A stretch of DNA of 64,000 bases from Neisseria bergeri (GTDB lineage: Bacteria; Pseudomonadota; Gammaproteobacteria; Burkholderiales; Neisseriaceae): NCBI GenBank assembly GCA_003044455.1, contig POWY01000003.1:124001-188000 (forward strand), given 5' to 3'. Below, in pieces: positions 40,180-51,206 of the stretch (its first letter is position 1; the number at the start of each line of letters is the position of its first letter). A model generated the notes under the pieces. That model saw only the letters and a list, made by a program, of their open reading frames with translations. It was not told the DNA's origin and made no database searches. Both the position numbers and the translations under genes were made by a program.

Positions 40180-42870
40180 TTACTTGAATTTCACTTCCTC
40201 CCCGAACACTTCCCGCCACAATTTCCTGACATTGCCGTAGTGGGACAGTAATTCGTCGCTTACTTCGGTTTTTGCCGCGTCGCGCAGTTTGGTGTTGTGT
40301 TGCTGCCGGCGGTAGAAGCGGTAGGCGGTGCGGCTTTGTTCGGCGAGGGTTTTGTCGATGAGGCCGCAGTCGGCGGCGATGTTCAAGAGGGCAATGTTGC
40401 CGTAGTTGTCCAAGAGTTGCGGATATTGGCGGGTATGGGCAAGTATCAGATATTGGACGATAAATTCGACATCGACCACGCCGCCGCGCGCGTATTTGAC
40501 GTTGCTGTCGGCAGGCGGATGGGTGGGGAATATTTTTTCGCGCATTTCGATGATTTCGCCTGCCAGGGCGGTTTGGTCGCGTTCGGCGGTAAGGATTTCG
40601 GTGCGGATGCGGTCGAATGCCGTCTGAATTTCGGGTGTGCCGCAGATGAAGCGGGCACGAGTAAGGGATTGGTGTTCCCACGTCCATGCGTTTTCACGCT
40701 GGTATTTTTCAAAGGCGGCGATGCTGTGGGCGAGGAAACCCGCGTCGCCGTTGGGGCGCAGGCGCAGGTCGGTTTCGTAGAGGCTGCCTGCGCCGGTGGC
40801 GGCGGAAAGCCAGTTGGTCAGGCGGCGGGCGAGCCGTCCGTAAATGTCGCCTGCTTCGGGATGGGGATCGTCGTAAAGATAGACTAAGTCGAGGTCGGAG
40901 GCGTAGCCGAGTTCTTTGCCGCCGAGTTTGCCGTAGCCGATGACGGCGAATTGCGGCGTGTCGCGGTGTTTTTTGGGCATATCCGCCCACACGCACGAAA
41001 GGGCGGCGGCAATGACGGTGTCGGCAAGGGCGGAGAGTTGGTCGGAGAGGGATTCTACCGTCCACAGTCCGGCGAGGTCTTGGACGGCGAGACGGAAGAC
41101 TTGGGCGTGCTGAAAGCGGCGCAGGGTGTCCATTTGCGCTTCGGTATCGCCGCCGCAGGCTTCGATGCCGTCTGAAAGGGTGGCGGCGAGTGCCTGCCAA
41201 TCAAACGCGGTATCCAAAAGCTGCGCGCTGATGAGTTCGTCCAACAAAATCGGATATTTGTTCAGATACGCCGCCACCCATGAGCTTTGGCTCATAATCT
41301 CTGCCAGTTGCGCCAAGGTTTGCGGATGTTCGTTGAGGAAGGCGAGATAGGCGGAGCGGCGGCTGATGTTTTCGAGGAAGTCAAACAGCCGCATCAGCGT
41401 ATCGGTCGGGTTGGGTTGCTCGGCCGCTGCTTGTACGAACAGCGGCACAATGGCGTCGAAACGCGGCTGGGCGTGTGCGGAAAGGTGGCGGTATTTATGG
41501 CCGTTGCGGATTTGGTCGAGCCGCGTGGCGATGGTTTCGGCATCAAACCCATATCCTTTCAGACGACCTTGCCGTTCTTCTTCGTCGGGCTTTTCCTGCC
41601 ATGCCCATTGCCATTCGCTGTTGCTTTGCGTTTGCTCTTCAGGTTCGCTCAAAATTTCGTTGAACAACCGATTGACTTTGTTCCGATACACATTGAGGCC
41701 GTCTGAAAAGGTGGCATAGCTGTCGAAACCCATGCTTTCGGCGAGCAGTTGTTGTTGTTCGGGCGAAGTGGGCAGGGCTTGGGTTTGCCGGTCGTCCCAG
41801 TATTGCAAGCGGTGTTCGACGTCGCGCAGGAAGCGGTAGGCGGCGAGCAGGGTTTCGACGTTTTCAGACGGCATGATGCCCAGCTCGGCAAGTTTTTTCA
41901 GCGTTTCCTGCGTACCTTTCAATTGCAGCGCGCGCATTTGCCCGCCGCGTATCATCTGGAAAATCTGGGCAATAAATTCGACTTCGCGGATGCCGCCCGC
42001 GCCGAGTTTGATGTTGTCCGCCATGCCTTTTTTGCTGACTTCGCTGCGGATTTGGCGGTGCAGGTTGCGCATTGCCTCATACGCGCTGTAATCCAGATAT
42101 TTGCGGAACACGAAAGGGCGCACCAGCGATTTGATGTCGTTCGGATACGGTGTAACCACGCGGCCTTTGCACCATGCGTAGCGTTCCCATTCGCGCCCCT
42201 GCGTAATCAAATATTGCTCCAGCGCGGTTTCGCTCAATACCAGCGCGCCCGAATCGCCGTCCGGCCGCAGCCGCATATCGACGCGGAACACTTGCCCGTC
42301 GGCGGTAATGTCGTTCAGCAGCGCAATCAGTTTTTGCCCGACTTTGGTGAAAAACTCCTGATTGCCCCGTTCGCGCCTGCCGTCGGTGTCGCCCGATTCG
42401 GGATAGACGAAAATCAAATCGATGTCGGAAGACACGTTCAACTCATAGCCGCCCGCCTTGCCCATCGCCACCACGCTCAAATGCTGCGGCGATTTGGTAT
42501 AACGCCCGATCGGCGTGCCGTACATATCCCGATAATAGGCGTAGGCAAAATCCAGCGCGGTATTGACGGCAAAATCGGCAAACAGCGTAATCGTACGGGT
42601 TACTTCGTTCAAATCGCTGATGCGGTTTATATCGCGCACGATAATCTGCGACACCACATAACGGCGCAACTCGCGCAACTGCCGCGCCAATTCTTCCTCG
42701 TTTTCTTCCGCGCGGATTTTGTCCCAGTCGGCAAAGGCTTGGAAATCCGCTTCGGTCAACACCTTGTCCAGCATGGGCAGGAAAATTTCGGGCTTGAGTT
42801 TGCCTGAATCAAGGTTGCGGGCGAGAAAAAGGGAATAACGGCGGGCGGTGTCGAGGAGTTTGTCGGACAT
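40180..42870 (-). CDS. glnE: Bifunctional glutamine synthetase adenylyltransferase/removase GlnE
   Basis: GlnE adds or removes AMP on glutamine synthetase under control of PII proteins. The 896-residue product has two nucleotidyltransferase domains: the N-terminal removase with SSDIDLIFVYPESGDTDGRRERGNQEFF...DMRLRPDGDSG, and the C-terminal transferase with GYGKLGGKELGYASDLDLVYLYDDPHPEA...DLRLRPNGDAG. The helical domain between carries GAGGIREVEFIAQ. The PII partner glnB is at 59.8 kb. A mucosa-type DUS (complement 41558-41569) and several AT-type DUS lie in the coding sequence. About 50 residues shorter than E. coli GlnE, at the N terminus. Confidence 0.95.
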   Translation of the reverse strand: MSDKLLDTARRYSLFLARNLDSGKLKPEIFLPMLDKVLTEADFQAFADWDKIRAEENEEELARQLRELRRYVVSQIIVRDINRISDLNEVTRTITLFADFAVNTALDFAYAYYRDMYGTPIGRYTKSPQHLSVVAMGKAGGYELNVSSDIDLIFVYPESGDTDGRRERGNQEFFTKVGQKLIALLNDITADGQVFRVDMRLRPDGDSGALVLSETALEQYLITQGREWERYAWCKGRVVTPYPNDIKSLVRPFVFRKYLDYSAYEAMRNLHRQIRSEVSKKGMADNIKLGAGGIREVEFIAQIFQMIRGGQMRALQLKGTQETLKKLAELGIMPSENVETLLAAYRFLRDVEHRLQYWDDRQTQALPTSPEQQQLLAESMGFDSYATFSDGLNVYRNKVNRLFNEILSEPEEQTQSNSEWQWAWQEKPDEEERQGRLKGYGFDAETIATRLDQIRNGHKYRHLSAHAQPRFDAIVPLFVQAAAEQPNPTDTLMRLFDFLENISRRSAYLAFLNEHPQTLAQLAEIMSQSSWVAAYLNKYPILLDELISAQLLDTAFDWQALAATLSDGIEACGGDTEAQMDTLRRFQHAQVFRLAVQDLAGLWTVESLSDQLSALADTVIAAALSCVWADMPKKHRDTPQFAVIGYGKLGGKELGYASDLDLVYLYDDPHPEAGDIYGRLARRLTNWLSAATGAGSLYETDLRLRPNGDAGFLAHSIAAFEKYQRENAWTWEHQSLTRARFICGTPEIQTAFDRIRTEILTAERDQTALAGEIIEMREKIFPTHPPADSNVKYARGGVVDVEFIVQYLILAHTRQYPQLLDNYGNIALLNIAADCGLIDKTLAEQSRTAYRFYRRQQHNTKLRDAAKTEVSDELLSHYGNVRKLWREVFGEEVKFK

Positions 42871-42926
42871 TTCGGATTCCGTTTGGAAGGATGACGGGAA
42901 TGGTATGGTGGTTTACCTTTGGATCA

Positions 42927-42968
42927 GGGCGAGGCAACGCCGTACCGGTTTAAAGTCAAGCCACTATA
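42927..42968. repeat. Correia-element end fragment upstream of glnE
   Basis: GGGCGAGGCAACGCCGTACC, then GGTTTAAAGTCAAGCCACTATA, matches the right end of the CREEs. The rest of the element is missing. It lies about 55 bases upstream of the glnE start and may hold part of its promoter region. Confidence 0.65.
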
Positions 42969-43030
42969 TCATAGCAACCTTCGATGCCGTCTGAAACCTT
43001 GCCCCGATATTCGGACGGATGCCTGCCGAT

Positions 43031-43054
43031 AAAAAACAGCGGCAAATGCCGCTG
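43031..43054 (-). terminator. Intrinsic terminator of the 70-residue ORF
   Basis: CAGCGGCA (43037-43044) and TGCCGCTG (43047-43054) form an 8-bp stem; on the minus strand it is followed by TTTTTTATC. Confidence 0.8.
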
Positions 43055-43061
43055 CCCTTGT

Positions 43062-43274
43062 TTAGCCTTCGCCACGTTCTTTCAGAACTTTGCGGGCAAT
43101 GGCTTTTTCTTGTGCCGTATTACCAAAAAAACCTTCGCTTTTTACGACACGGCGTAATTTTTCACTGGATTCCTGCTGATATTCGTTCTGCAATTTACGG
43201 CTTTTTTCGTTAAATCGCTTTACGCCTTCTCCTGCTTCTTTTACCAAATTTGCCGCGCTATCCCAAAAACCCAT
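43062..43274 (-). CDS. Small charged helical protein, 70 residues, unknown
   Basis: The product MGFWDSAANLVKEAGEGVKRFNEKSRKLQNEYQQESSEKLRRVVKSEGFFGNTAQEKAIARKVLKERGEG is likely one long amphipathic helix with no membrane segment. GGAGG eight bases ahead fixes the start at complement 43274. It has its own terminator, and a perfect 20-bp palindrome (43332-43351) lies about 60 bases upstream as a possible operator. I recognise no named family. Confidence 0.7.
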   Translation of the reverse strand: MGFWDSAANLVKEAGEGVKRFNEKSRKLQNEYQQESSEKLRRVVKSEGFFGNTAQEKAIARKVLKERGEG

Positions 43275-43331
43275 AATCATGTCCTCCAATCGTTTCAAAT
43301 AAATAAGGTCGTTGTTTCTGTCAAGAAATAA

Positions 43332-43351
43332 CGACAGTTTATAAACTGTCG
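43332..43351. promoter_or_regulatory. Perfect 20-bp palindrome upstream of the 70-residue ORF
   Basis: CGACAGTTTA followed by its exact inverse TAAACTGTCG, with no loop. It is not part of a DUS, CREE or dRS3. It could be an operator for a dimeric regulator of the small gene downstream on the minus strand. Confidence 0.4.
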
Positions 43352-43360
43352 GAAAACAAA

Positions 43361-43398
43361 ATGCCGTCTGAAGACAGATTCTGACTTTCAGACGGCAT
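43361..43398 (-). terminator. DUS-pair terminator after luxS
   Basis: ATGCCGTCTGAA (43361-43372) and its inverse (43387-43398), 12 bases behind the luxS stop, with TTTTG following on the minus strand. Confidence 0.85.
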
Positions 43399-43409
43399 TT
43401 CAAAACAGA

Positions 43410-43916
43410 TTAAGCGTTCAGCAGGCTTTCATCCAAAGCCAAATCGTCGTTTCGGTTAACCGCCACTTTGCGCGCCAACACGTTTTGCGCGATTTGCTGC
43501 GCTTCGGCAAGCGAGTGCATCAGATAGGTGCCGCATTGGTATTCGTTCAACTCGGGGATTTTGCTTTGGTCTTTGACATTCAAAACATCCTGCATCGAAG
43601 CCAGCCACGCATCGGCGACCTGCTGTTCGGAAGGCGTACCGATAAGGCTCATATAAAAACCGGTGCGGCAGCCCATCGGGGAAATGTCGATGATTTCCAC
43701 GCCGTTTCCGTTCAAGTGGTCGCGCATAAAGCCTGCAAACAAATGCTCCAGCGTGTGTATGCCTTTTTCGGGCAGGATTTCTTTGTTGGGAACGCAAAAG
43801 CGCAGGTCGAATACGGTAATGGTATCGCCTTTGGGCGTGGTCATGGTTTTCGCCACACGCACAGCGGGGGCGTGCATACGGGTGTGGTCGACTTTGAAAC
43901 TGTCTAACAGGGGCAT
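43410..43916 (-). CDS. luxS: S-ribosylhomocysteine lyase LuxS
   Basis: LuxS splits S-ribosylhomocysteine into homocysteine and DPD, the precursor of autoinducer-2, as part of the activated methyl cycle. The 168-residue product keeps the zinc ligands His 54 and His 58 (HTLEH) and Cys 128 (YQCGTYLM), and the catalytic Cys 83 in [10 protein letters not shown]. It is the last gene of a run with an unknown gene and cyaY. Confidence 0.97.
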   Translation of the reverse strand: MPLLDSFKVDHTRMHAPAVRVAKTMTTPKGDTITVFDLRFCVPNKEILPEKGIHTLEHLFAGFMRDHLNGNGVEIIDISPMGCRTGFYMSLIGTPSEQQVADAWLASMQDVLNVKDQSKIPELNEYQCGTYLMHSLAEAQQIAQNVLARKVAVNRNDDLALDESLLNA

Positions 43917-43937
43917 TTTGTTATCCTTTTGAGTAGG

Positions 43938-44357
43938 TTATGTAGATTTCCGGGATAGGATTTTGTCCAGCAATTCATCGTCCAAGACGCGGTTTTCGAC
44001 TTTCACCCATTCGCCGCCTGCTTCAGGGAAGCCGTTGCGGCAATATCCTGCCTGTTCGACAAAATCATAGACGGCATGGATGTAGTCGTTGATGCACAAA
44101 GCTGCCAAAGTGCAGGCATCGTCCCATAAAATCAAAACATGATTAGGGATATGTTTGTCGGATACATCTTCGACATTGTAGATATGCAAAGCATCCAAAA
44201 TCCCATCTTTCGAGGAAGCATAAAAGTAGCCTGTGTCGCCGTCGTCTTCAAAGACGACGGCATAAGGGACATGTTCGAAAAATGATTGTAAAACTTCGGG
44301 CATGCCGACAGTAAAATTTTCGATTTCGGCAGTCCGATATAGAGGTAATTGTGCCAT
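43938..44357 (-). CDS. Conserved protein of unknown function, 139 residues (DUF2251-like)
   Basis: The cytoplasmic-looking product contains FFEHVPYAVVFEDDGDTGYFYASSKDGILDALHIYNVEDVSDKHIPNHVLILWDDACTLAALCINDYIHAVYDF, which recalls the DUF2251 family. No signal peptide or membrane helix is seen. It lies between cyaY and luxS with 22 bases to luxS, so it is probably co-transcribed; a shared role is not evident. The domain name is from memory and needs a profile search. Confidence 0.7.
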   Translation of the reverse strand: MAQLPLYRTAEIENFTVGMPEVLQSFFEHVPYAVVFEDDGDTGYFYASSKDGILDALHIYNVEDVSDKHIPNHVLILWDDACTLAALCINDYIHAVYDFVEQAGYCRNGFPEAGGEWVKVENRVLDDELLDKILSRKST

Positions 44358-44389
44358 TGGGTAACGCTCTCTTTGTGGGAATACTCAAA

Positions 44390-44713
44390 TTACAATTCGG
44401 CAATTTCCACCGCTTCGCCCGAAGCCGCGCTCAGGGCTTCGTTTAAAACATCATAAAAATCGCGGCTGTCGCGCGTTGCCAGCCATTTGCCGTTTTGCTC
44501 GGCGAAATGGTAGCCGCCGCTTTTTGCAGCAATCCACAATTCCTGATTGGGCGTGTGGCGGTTGACGATGATTTGCGTGCCGTCCGCCGCTTCGATGGTC
44601 AGGACGTTTCCGGCAAACTGGCAGTCGAAATCCCAGCCGTTTTCGTCGATTTGGTCTTCGATGTGTTCAAATAATGCTTCGCTCGCGCGGATAAACTCGC
44701 TTTCGGTCATCAT
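44390..44713 (-). CDS. cyaY: Frataxin homologue CyaY
   Basis: CyaY binds iron and tunes iron-sulphur cluster assembly on IscS/IscU. The 107-residue product has the acidic first helix ([30 protein letters not shown]) and the sheet block [50 protein letters not shown] that marks frataxins. It is divergent from the lptM-like gene and lysA, as in many proteobacteria. Confidence 0.95.
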   Translation of the reverse strand: MMTESEFIRASEALFEHIEDQIDENGWDFDCQFAGNVLTIEAADGTQIIVNRHTPNQELWIAAKSGGYHFAEQNGKWLATRDSRDFYDVLNEALSAASGEAVEIAEL

Positions 44714-44783
44714 AGCTTTTTGCGTGTTTTTTGTTTAAGATGCCGAATCTTGCCACATTCGCGCTTATGAAGGAAGTTTACCG

Positions 44784-44954
44784 ATGAAATACGGCGTATT
44801 TTTTGCGGCGGCAACCGCCCTCCTGCTTTCCGCCTGCGGTTACAAAGGCGACCTCTACCTGCCCAAAGAAGGCGACAAGGCGCGTTTCGGCGTAATCCAA
44901 ACCGGTTTGCAACTTCAAAGCAAACCGCAATCCGCTTCACAAACCCAAAAATGA
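44784..44954 (+). CDS. lptM: Small lipoprotein LptM (YifL family)
   Basis: LptM is a short lipoprotein that helps the LPS translocon LptD/E mature. The 56-residue product MKYGVFFAAATALLLSACGYKGDLYLPKEGDKARF has a lipobox (LSAC, cysteine 18) followed by GYKGDLYLP, the family's hallmark. It lies between divergent cyaY and lysA, ten bases before lysA, the conserved setting. AAGGA precedes the start. Confidence 0.88.
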   Translation: MKYGVFFAAATALLLSACGYKGDLYLPKEGDKARFGVIQTGLQLQSKPQSASQTQK

Positions 44955-44964
44955 AAACGAAAAC

Positions 44965-46185
44965 ATGACCTTATTTTGCGAACAAGTCCCCTACCCCCGC
45001 CTTGCCGAAGCATTCGGCACGCCGCTTTATGTGTACAGCCAATCCGCGCTGACCGAAGCATTTGAACACTACCAAACTGCCTTTGCCGAGCTCTCCCCGC
45101 TCGTCTGCTATGCGGTCAAAGCCAATGGCAACCTGAGCATCATCAAACACTTTGCTTCTTTGGGGAGCGGTTTTGACATTGTATCCGGCGGCGAATTGGC
45201 ACGCGTTTTGGCGGCGGGCGGCGATGCGGCGAAAACGATTTTTTCCGGTGTGGGCAAGAGTGAGGCAGAAATCGAGTTCGCGCTGAATGCAGGCGTGAAA
45301 TGCTTCAATATGGAAAGCATCCCCGAAATCGACCGTATTCAAAAAGTTGCTGCGCGTTTGGGTAAAACCGCGCCCGTCTCCCTGCGCGTCAACCCCGATG
45401 TCGATGCCAAAACCCATCCTTACATCTCCACCGGCCTGAAAGCCAACAAATTCGGCATCGTCTACGCCGACGCGCTCGAAGCCTACCGCCATGCCGCACA
45501 ACAGCCCAATTTGAAAATCATCGGCATCGACTGCCACATCGGTTCGCAACTGACCGACCTCAGCCCGCTGGTCGAAGCCTGCGAACGCATTTTGATTTTG
45601 GTTGACGCGCTTGCCGCCGAAGGCATTGTGTTGGAACACTTGGACTTGGGCGGCGGCGTCGGCATTGTTTACCAAGACGAAAAAGTGCCTAATTTGGGCG
45701 CGTATGCCCAAGCGGTTCAAAAACTGATCGGCACACGCCGTCTGAAACTCATTCTTGAGCCCGGCCGCAGTTTGGTGGGCAACGCAGGTTCGCTGCTGAC
45801 ACGCGTCGAGTTTGTCAAACACGGCGAAGAGAAAAACTTCGTCATGGTCGATGCGGCGATGAACGATTTGATGCGCCCCGCCCTATATGATGCCTACCAC
45901 CACATCGAAGCGGTAGAACCAAAAAACATCTCGCCGCTGACTGCCAACATCGTCGGCCCGATTTGTGAAACCGGCGACTTCCTCGGCAAAGACCGCACCA
46001 TCGCCTGCGAAGAAGGCGATTTGCTGCTTATCCGCAGCGCGGGCGCATACGGTGCCAGCATGGCGAGCAATTACAACGCGCGCAACCGTGCGGCGGAAGT
46101 GTTGGTTGACGGCGGCGGATACAAGCTCATCCGTCGGCGCGAAACCTTGGAACAACAAATGGCAAACGAACTCGCCTGCCTGTAA
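44965..46185 (+). CDS. lysA: Diaminopimelate decarboxylase LysA
   Basis: LysA converts meso-diaminopimelate to lysine. The 406-residue product is a fold-type III PLP enzyme: the PLP lysine in VCYAVKANGNL (about 53), LDLGGGVGIVY for phosphate binding, ILEPGRSLVGNAG, and the catalytic Cys in GPICETGDFLG. It follows lptM closely and ends before a DUS-pair terminator. Confidence 0.96.
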   Translation: MTLFCEQVPYPRLAEAFGTPLYVYSQSALTEAFEHYQTAFAELSPLVCYAVKANGNLSIIKHFASLGSGFDIVSGGELARVLAAGGDAAKTIFSGVGKSEAEIEFALNAGVKCFNMESIPEIDRIQKVAARLGKTAPVSLRVNPDVDAKTHPYISTGLKANKFGIVYADALEAYRHAAQQPNLKIIGIDCHIGSQLTDLSPLVEACERILILVDALAAEGIVLEHLDLGGGVGIVYQDEKVPNLGAYAQAVQKLIGTRRLKLILEPGRSLVGNAGSLLTRVEFVKHGEEKNFVMVDAAMNDLMRPALYDAYHHIEAVEPKNISPLTANIVGPICETGDFLGKDRTIACEEGDLLLIRSAGAYGASMASNYNARNRAAEVLVDGGGYKLIRRRETLEQQMANELACL

Positions 46186-46198
46186 GCCGAACATCAAA

Positions 46199-46225
46199 AT
46201 GCCGTCTGAAGCCTTCAGACGGCAT
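46199..46225 (+). terminator. DUS-pair terminator after lysA
   Basis: ATGCCGTCTGAA (46199-46210), three-base loop, inverse (46214-46225). Confidence 0.85.
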
Positions 46226-46389
46226 TGCCCGTTTAAAGTTACATCTTAGGACCGCATCGGCGGAATATTCAAACACAGCCTGTTTTCAAATGACGACGCA
46301 ACAAATCCCCGTCTCGCCCGGCTGACGAAGGGAATTGTTGAAAAAAATTACGCGCCCCTTTTATGGGGTGCAATATCTAAGGAATTGAA

Positions 46390-46821
46390 ATGAAGCACGC
46401 CCCGATTATCCTCCTGCTTGCCGCTTTGTCTGCCCTCCTTTCGGCGGGCTGCACCGCCCTTCCCTCCGACCGGCCGCCGCTTCACACCCTGCCGAAAAGC
46501 GCGCCCATCCGACCCGCCAACCCATACAGCCGGCCGCCTTCAGGCACGCCGGACGGCGCATTCAGCATCCGCGCCTCAAACGGGCGCGTCTTGAAAAGCA
46601 TCGTCAAAAACGGCGTGTTCGACCGCTTTGTCGATATTTACCATCCAAACGGCAAACTGCATTCGCACACGCCGGTTGAAAACGGCGTGGCGCAAGGCTG
46701 GTCGCAAGGCTATACCGAACAGGGCATATTGCGGACGCGCATCCTGTACCGGGACGGGCATATCGTCCGAGCGCAAACTTTGGATGCGTCGGGCAAGGTG
46801 GAACGCGAATGGCAGCCGTAA
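46390..46821 (+). CDS. Lipoprotein with YwqK/MORN-like repeats
   Basis: The 143-residue product has a lipobox (LSAGC, cysteine 21), a Pro-rich linker (about 25-55) and two or three short repeats of the MORN/YwqK type (DRFVDIYHPNGKLHSHTPVENGVAQGWSQGYTEQGILRTRILYRDGHIVRAQTLDASGKVE). Such repeats occur in membrane-associated and in toxin-immunity-like proteins; the function here is unknown. AAGGAATTGAA precedes the ATG. It stands alone between two DUS-pair terminators. Confidence 0.8.
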   Translation: MKHAPIILLLAALSALLSAGCTALPSDRPPLHTLPKSAPIRPANPYSRPPSGTPDGAFSIRASNGRVLKSIVKNGVFDRFVDIYHPNGKLHSHTPVENGVAQGWSQGYTEQGILRTRILYRDGHIVRAQTLDASGKVEREWQP

Positions 46822-46826
46822 AACAA

Positions 46827-46853
46827 ATGCCGTCTGAACAGTTCAGACGGCAT
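46827..46853. terminator. DUS-pair terminator between the lipoprotein gene and metS
   Basis: ATGCCGTCTGAA (46827-46838), three-base loop, inverse (46842-46853), then TTTTTA. It can serve both convergent units. Confidence 0.85.
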
Positions 46854-46871
46854 TTTTAACGCTCTAAAGGC

Positions 46872-46964
46872 TTACTCTTCCGGCAGCCTTAACAGGGAAA
46901 GCAGCAGCCCGCCCCAAATCACCGCGATGGCGGCAACCATCATCACAATGGCGGAAGTACTCAT
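46872..46964 (-). CDS. metS: Methionine/alanine transporter small subunit MetS
   Basis: A 30-residue peptide, [30 protein letters not shown], with a single membrane helix. This matches MetS, the small subunit that accompanies the sodium-dependent transporter MetP. It starts within the last codons of metP (four-base overlap), so the two are translationally coupled. It is too short for normal ORF calling. Confidence 0.85.
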   Translation of the reverse strand: MSTSAIVMMVAAIAVIWGGLLLSLLRLPEE

Positions 46965-48496
46965 TTTTCTCCTCCTTGTTCATGTTCGTGTTCGTCTTTG
47001 ACATTAAAATCCTGACCGTGCTTCCAAGGCAGCAGCGACAGCAGCAGCCCGAACACGATTAACGCCGCCGACATCCCCCAGCCGAAAATATTGAGGAAAC
47101 CATCCGGATAGTCGCCGTAGTTTTTCTCCAACAATCCGGCGGTGTCCTGATACAGCATATAGCCGAGCATCACGACAGTAAACACGACGCAGACCGTCCA
47201 CAAGCCGCCGACACGGATGGAGGACAAGGCGTTCAGATGCTTGCGTAATTCCGGCAGCCTGCCGCTGATGATGATGGCGGCAACATAAACAAAACCGGCG
47301 GCAACAATGCCGTAGGTGTTGACGAATTTGTCCAACACGTCCAAAACGGGAACGCCCGTAGTCGTACCGAACAGCAGGGTAGAAACGATGCCCATCGGAA
47401 TGCAGACAAGCAGCGTGGCGTTGACGCGGCCGATGTTCAGCTTGTCCTGAATGGCGGCGATGATGACTTCGAGGATGGAAATCATCGAAGTGATGCCCGC
47501 AAACACCAGCGAACCGAAAAACAATATGCCGATCAGCCAGCCCATCGGCGCTTGGTTGATAATGGTCGGAAAGGCGATAAATGCCAAACCGATACCGCTG
47601 GAGGCGACCTCATTAACCGCCTGCCCGTTTGCCTGCGCCATAAAGCCCAGTGCGGCAAACACGCCGATACCGGAGAGCAGCTCAAAGCTGCTGTTGGCAA
47701 AGCCGACCACCAGCCCCGTTCCGCCCAAGTCGGTTTTTTTCTTCAAATAAGAAGAATAGGTAACCATAATGCCGAAACAGATGGAAAGCGAGAAGAAAAT
47801 CTGCCCGTATGCCGCGACCCAGACCTTGGGGTCGGAGAGCTTCGACCAGTCGGGCGTAAACAGCGCGTCCAACCCCTTTGCCGCGCCCGGCAGCGTCAGC
47901 GAAATGCCGACCATAATCAAAAACATCACCAAAAGCAGCGGCATAAAGAACGACGATGCGCCCGCCACGCCCTTTTGCACACCCAAAGCCATAATGACGG
48001 AAGTAAAAATCCACACGCCGATCAGCGGACCGACAACTTTGCCGACAAAATCCAAGCCCAACGCGTCCGCGCCCGCCATTTGCAGGAAATCTTTAAAGAA
48101 GAAATCCTGCGGACTCGCACCCCAGGCGGCATCGAACGAATAATAGGCATAGCTTGCCGACCAGCCGATAATCACCGCGTAATAGATGCAGATGACGATA
48201 TTGGTCATCACGTTCCACCAGCCCACAGGCTCGAACCAGCGTCCGAGGCGGCGGAAGGCAAGCGGAGGAGAACCGCGATAACGGTGGCCAATGGCGTAGT
48301 CGAGCAGCAGCAGCGGAATACCCGCCGTCAGAAGCGCGACCAGATAGGGCAGGATGAATGCGCCGCCGCCGTTGTCGAAAGCAATGTAGGGAAACCGCCA
48401 GATGTTGCCCAAGCCGACGGCGGACCCGATGGCGGCAACCATGAACGCGCGGCGGCTGTTGAATGTGGCGCGTTCTTTCGTTTTGGAATCAGACAC
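46961..48496 (-). CDS. metP: Sodium-dependent amino-acid transporter MetP (NSS/SNF family)
   Basis: The 511-residue product is an NSS-family secondary transporter with 11-12 helices. The first helix has the substrate/Na+ motif [26 protein letters not shown], and helix 6 lies around [17 protein letters not shown]. With the metS gene behind it, it is of the MetPS type that moves methionine and alanine. I place the start at GTG (complement 48496; product [12 protein letters not shown]) because AAGAGG precedes it and the known family start begins there; the open frame extends further. It has a His/Glu-rich C-terminal tail (HEHEQGGEK). Confidence 0.88.
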   Translation of the reverse strand: MSDSKTKERATFNSRRAFMVAAIGSAVGLGNIWRFPYIAFDNGGGAFILPYLVALLTAGIPLLLLDYAIGHRYRGSPPLAFRRLGRWFEPVGWWNVMTNIVICIYYAVIIGWSASYAYYSFDAAWGASPQDFFFKDFLQMAGADALGLDFVGKVVGPLIGVWIFTSVIMALGVQKGVAGASSFFMPLLLVMFLIMVGISLTLPGAAKGLDALFTPDWSKLSDPKVWVAAYGQIFFSLSICFGIMVTYSSYLKKKTDLGGTGLVVGFANSSFELLSGIGVFAALGFMAQANGQAVNEVASSGIGLAFIAFPTIINQAPMGWLIGILFFGSLVFAGITSMISILEVIIAAIQDKLNIGRVNATLLVCIPMGIVSTLLFGTTTGVPVLDVLDKFVNTYGIVAAGFVYVAAIIISGRLPELRKHLNALSSIRVGGLWTVCVVFTVVMLGYMLYQDTAGLLEKNYGDYPDGFLNIFGWGMSAALIVFGLLLSLLPWKHGQDFNVKDEHEHEQGGEK

Positions 48497-48697
48497 GTTG
48501 ATACCTCTTGAATTATTTATTAAAAACAAGCCGTTATAGGCGAAATATATAGAAACAGCGTCTGACAGGGATAATGTCTTCTGAAAAAACAAACCGGCTT
48601 GTGGCCGATTGTTTACAATCTATGTGCTTATCGTAAAAAAATTTAACGCCGATGGCAAGCGGTGAAGGCTTGAAAACGAAAAAATTTTTTATCCAAA

Positions 48698-48852
48698 TAT
48701 AGTGGATTAACAAAAATCAGGACAAGGCAACGAAGCCGCAGACAGTACAAATAGTACGGAACCGATTCACTTGGTGCTTCAGCACCTTAGAGAATCGTTC
48801 TCTTTGGGCTAAGGCGAGGCAACGCCGTACTGGTTTTTGTTAATCCACTATA
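48698..48852. repeat. Full-length Correia element
   Basis: A 155-bp CREE with both terminal repeats intact. It lies 200 bases upstream of metP, next to a dRS3 array. Confidence 0.95.
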
Positions 48853-48930
48853 CAAAAACCACTCCATAAGAAACAACCGCCAACTTCCCCGTCATTCCCG
48901 CAACAACAGAAAAACAAAAACAGAAACCTA

Positions 48931-49271
48931 AAGTCCCGTCATTCCCGCGCAGGCGGGAATCCAGACCCCCAACACGGCAGGAATCTATCGGAAATAACCG
49001 AAACCGGACGAACCTAGATTCCCGCTTTCGCGGGAATGACGGCGGAGAGGTGCTGTTTTTCCAATAAATTTCTATGGTGGAATATTAAATTTCCGATACA
49101 TTCCTACAATATTTAAATTCGTCATCCCCACAAAAACAAAAAAACAAAAACCTAAAGTCCCGTCATTCCCGCGCAGGCGGGAATCCAGACCCCCAACGCG
49201 GCAGGAATCTATCGGAAATAACCGAAACCGGACAAACCTAGATTCCCGCTTTCGCGGGAATGACGGCGGAA
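48931..49271. repeat. dRS3 mosaic array with a direct duplication
   Basis: dRS3 units begin at 48941, 49018, 49165 and 49242. The segment 48931-49047 is repeated almost unchanged at 49155-49271 (offset 224 bases), each copy holding two dRS3 units and the spacer ATCTATCGGAAATAACCGAA. It sits between the CREE and the groEL terminator. No gene is seen in 48853-49417. Confidence 0.92.
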
Positions 49272-49425
49272 AGGTTGCTGTTTTTCCGATAAATTCCTGC
49301 CGCTCTTCGTTTTTAGGATGGCGGGAAATAAAACAAAAGCGTGCGTATCAAAAAACAACAATGCAAAGAACGGCGTTGGCAATTTTAAGGTTTGCGCCTT
49401 AGCTACACTTATTCGCAAAAAAAAA

Positions 49426-49447
49426 CCGCACGGCGTTGACCGTGCGG
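49426..49447 (-). terminator. Intrinsic terminator of groEL
   Basis: CCGCACGG (49426-49433) and CCGTGCGG (49440-49447) form a GC-rich stem; on the minus strand it is followed by a run of nine T. One DUS (complement 49463-49474) lies between it and the groEL stop. Confidence 0.88.
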
Positions 49448-49478
49448 CTTGTTGTCTGAAGGCTTCAGACGGCATTTC

Positions 49479-51113
<1,635 letters not shown>

Positions 51114-51206
51114 TTCAATTCTCCAAAAATCATTAAAACTGTCTGATAAAACCGTTTATGCCGTCTGAAGGCGGTTTGCCGTTGCAGACGGCATCATAAT
51201 TCGCAC

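Noticed and set aside
47552-48511. Plus-strand ORF of 319 codons opposite metP
   Set aside because: Same kind of antisense shadow; composition follows from the complementary membrane-helix codons.
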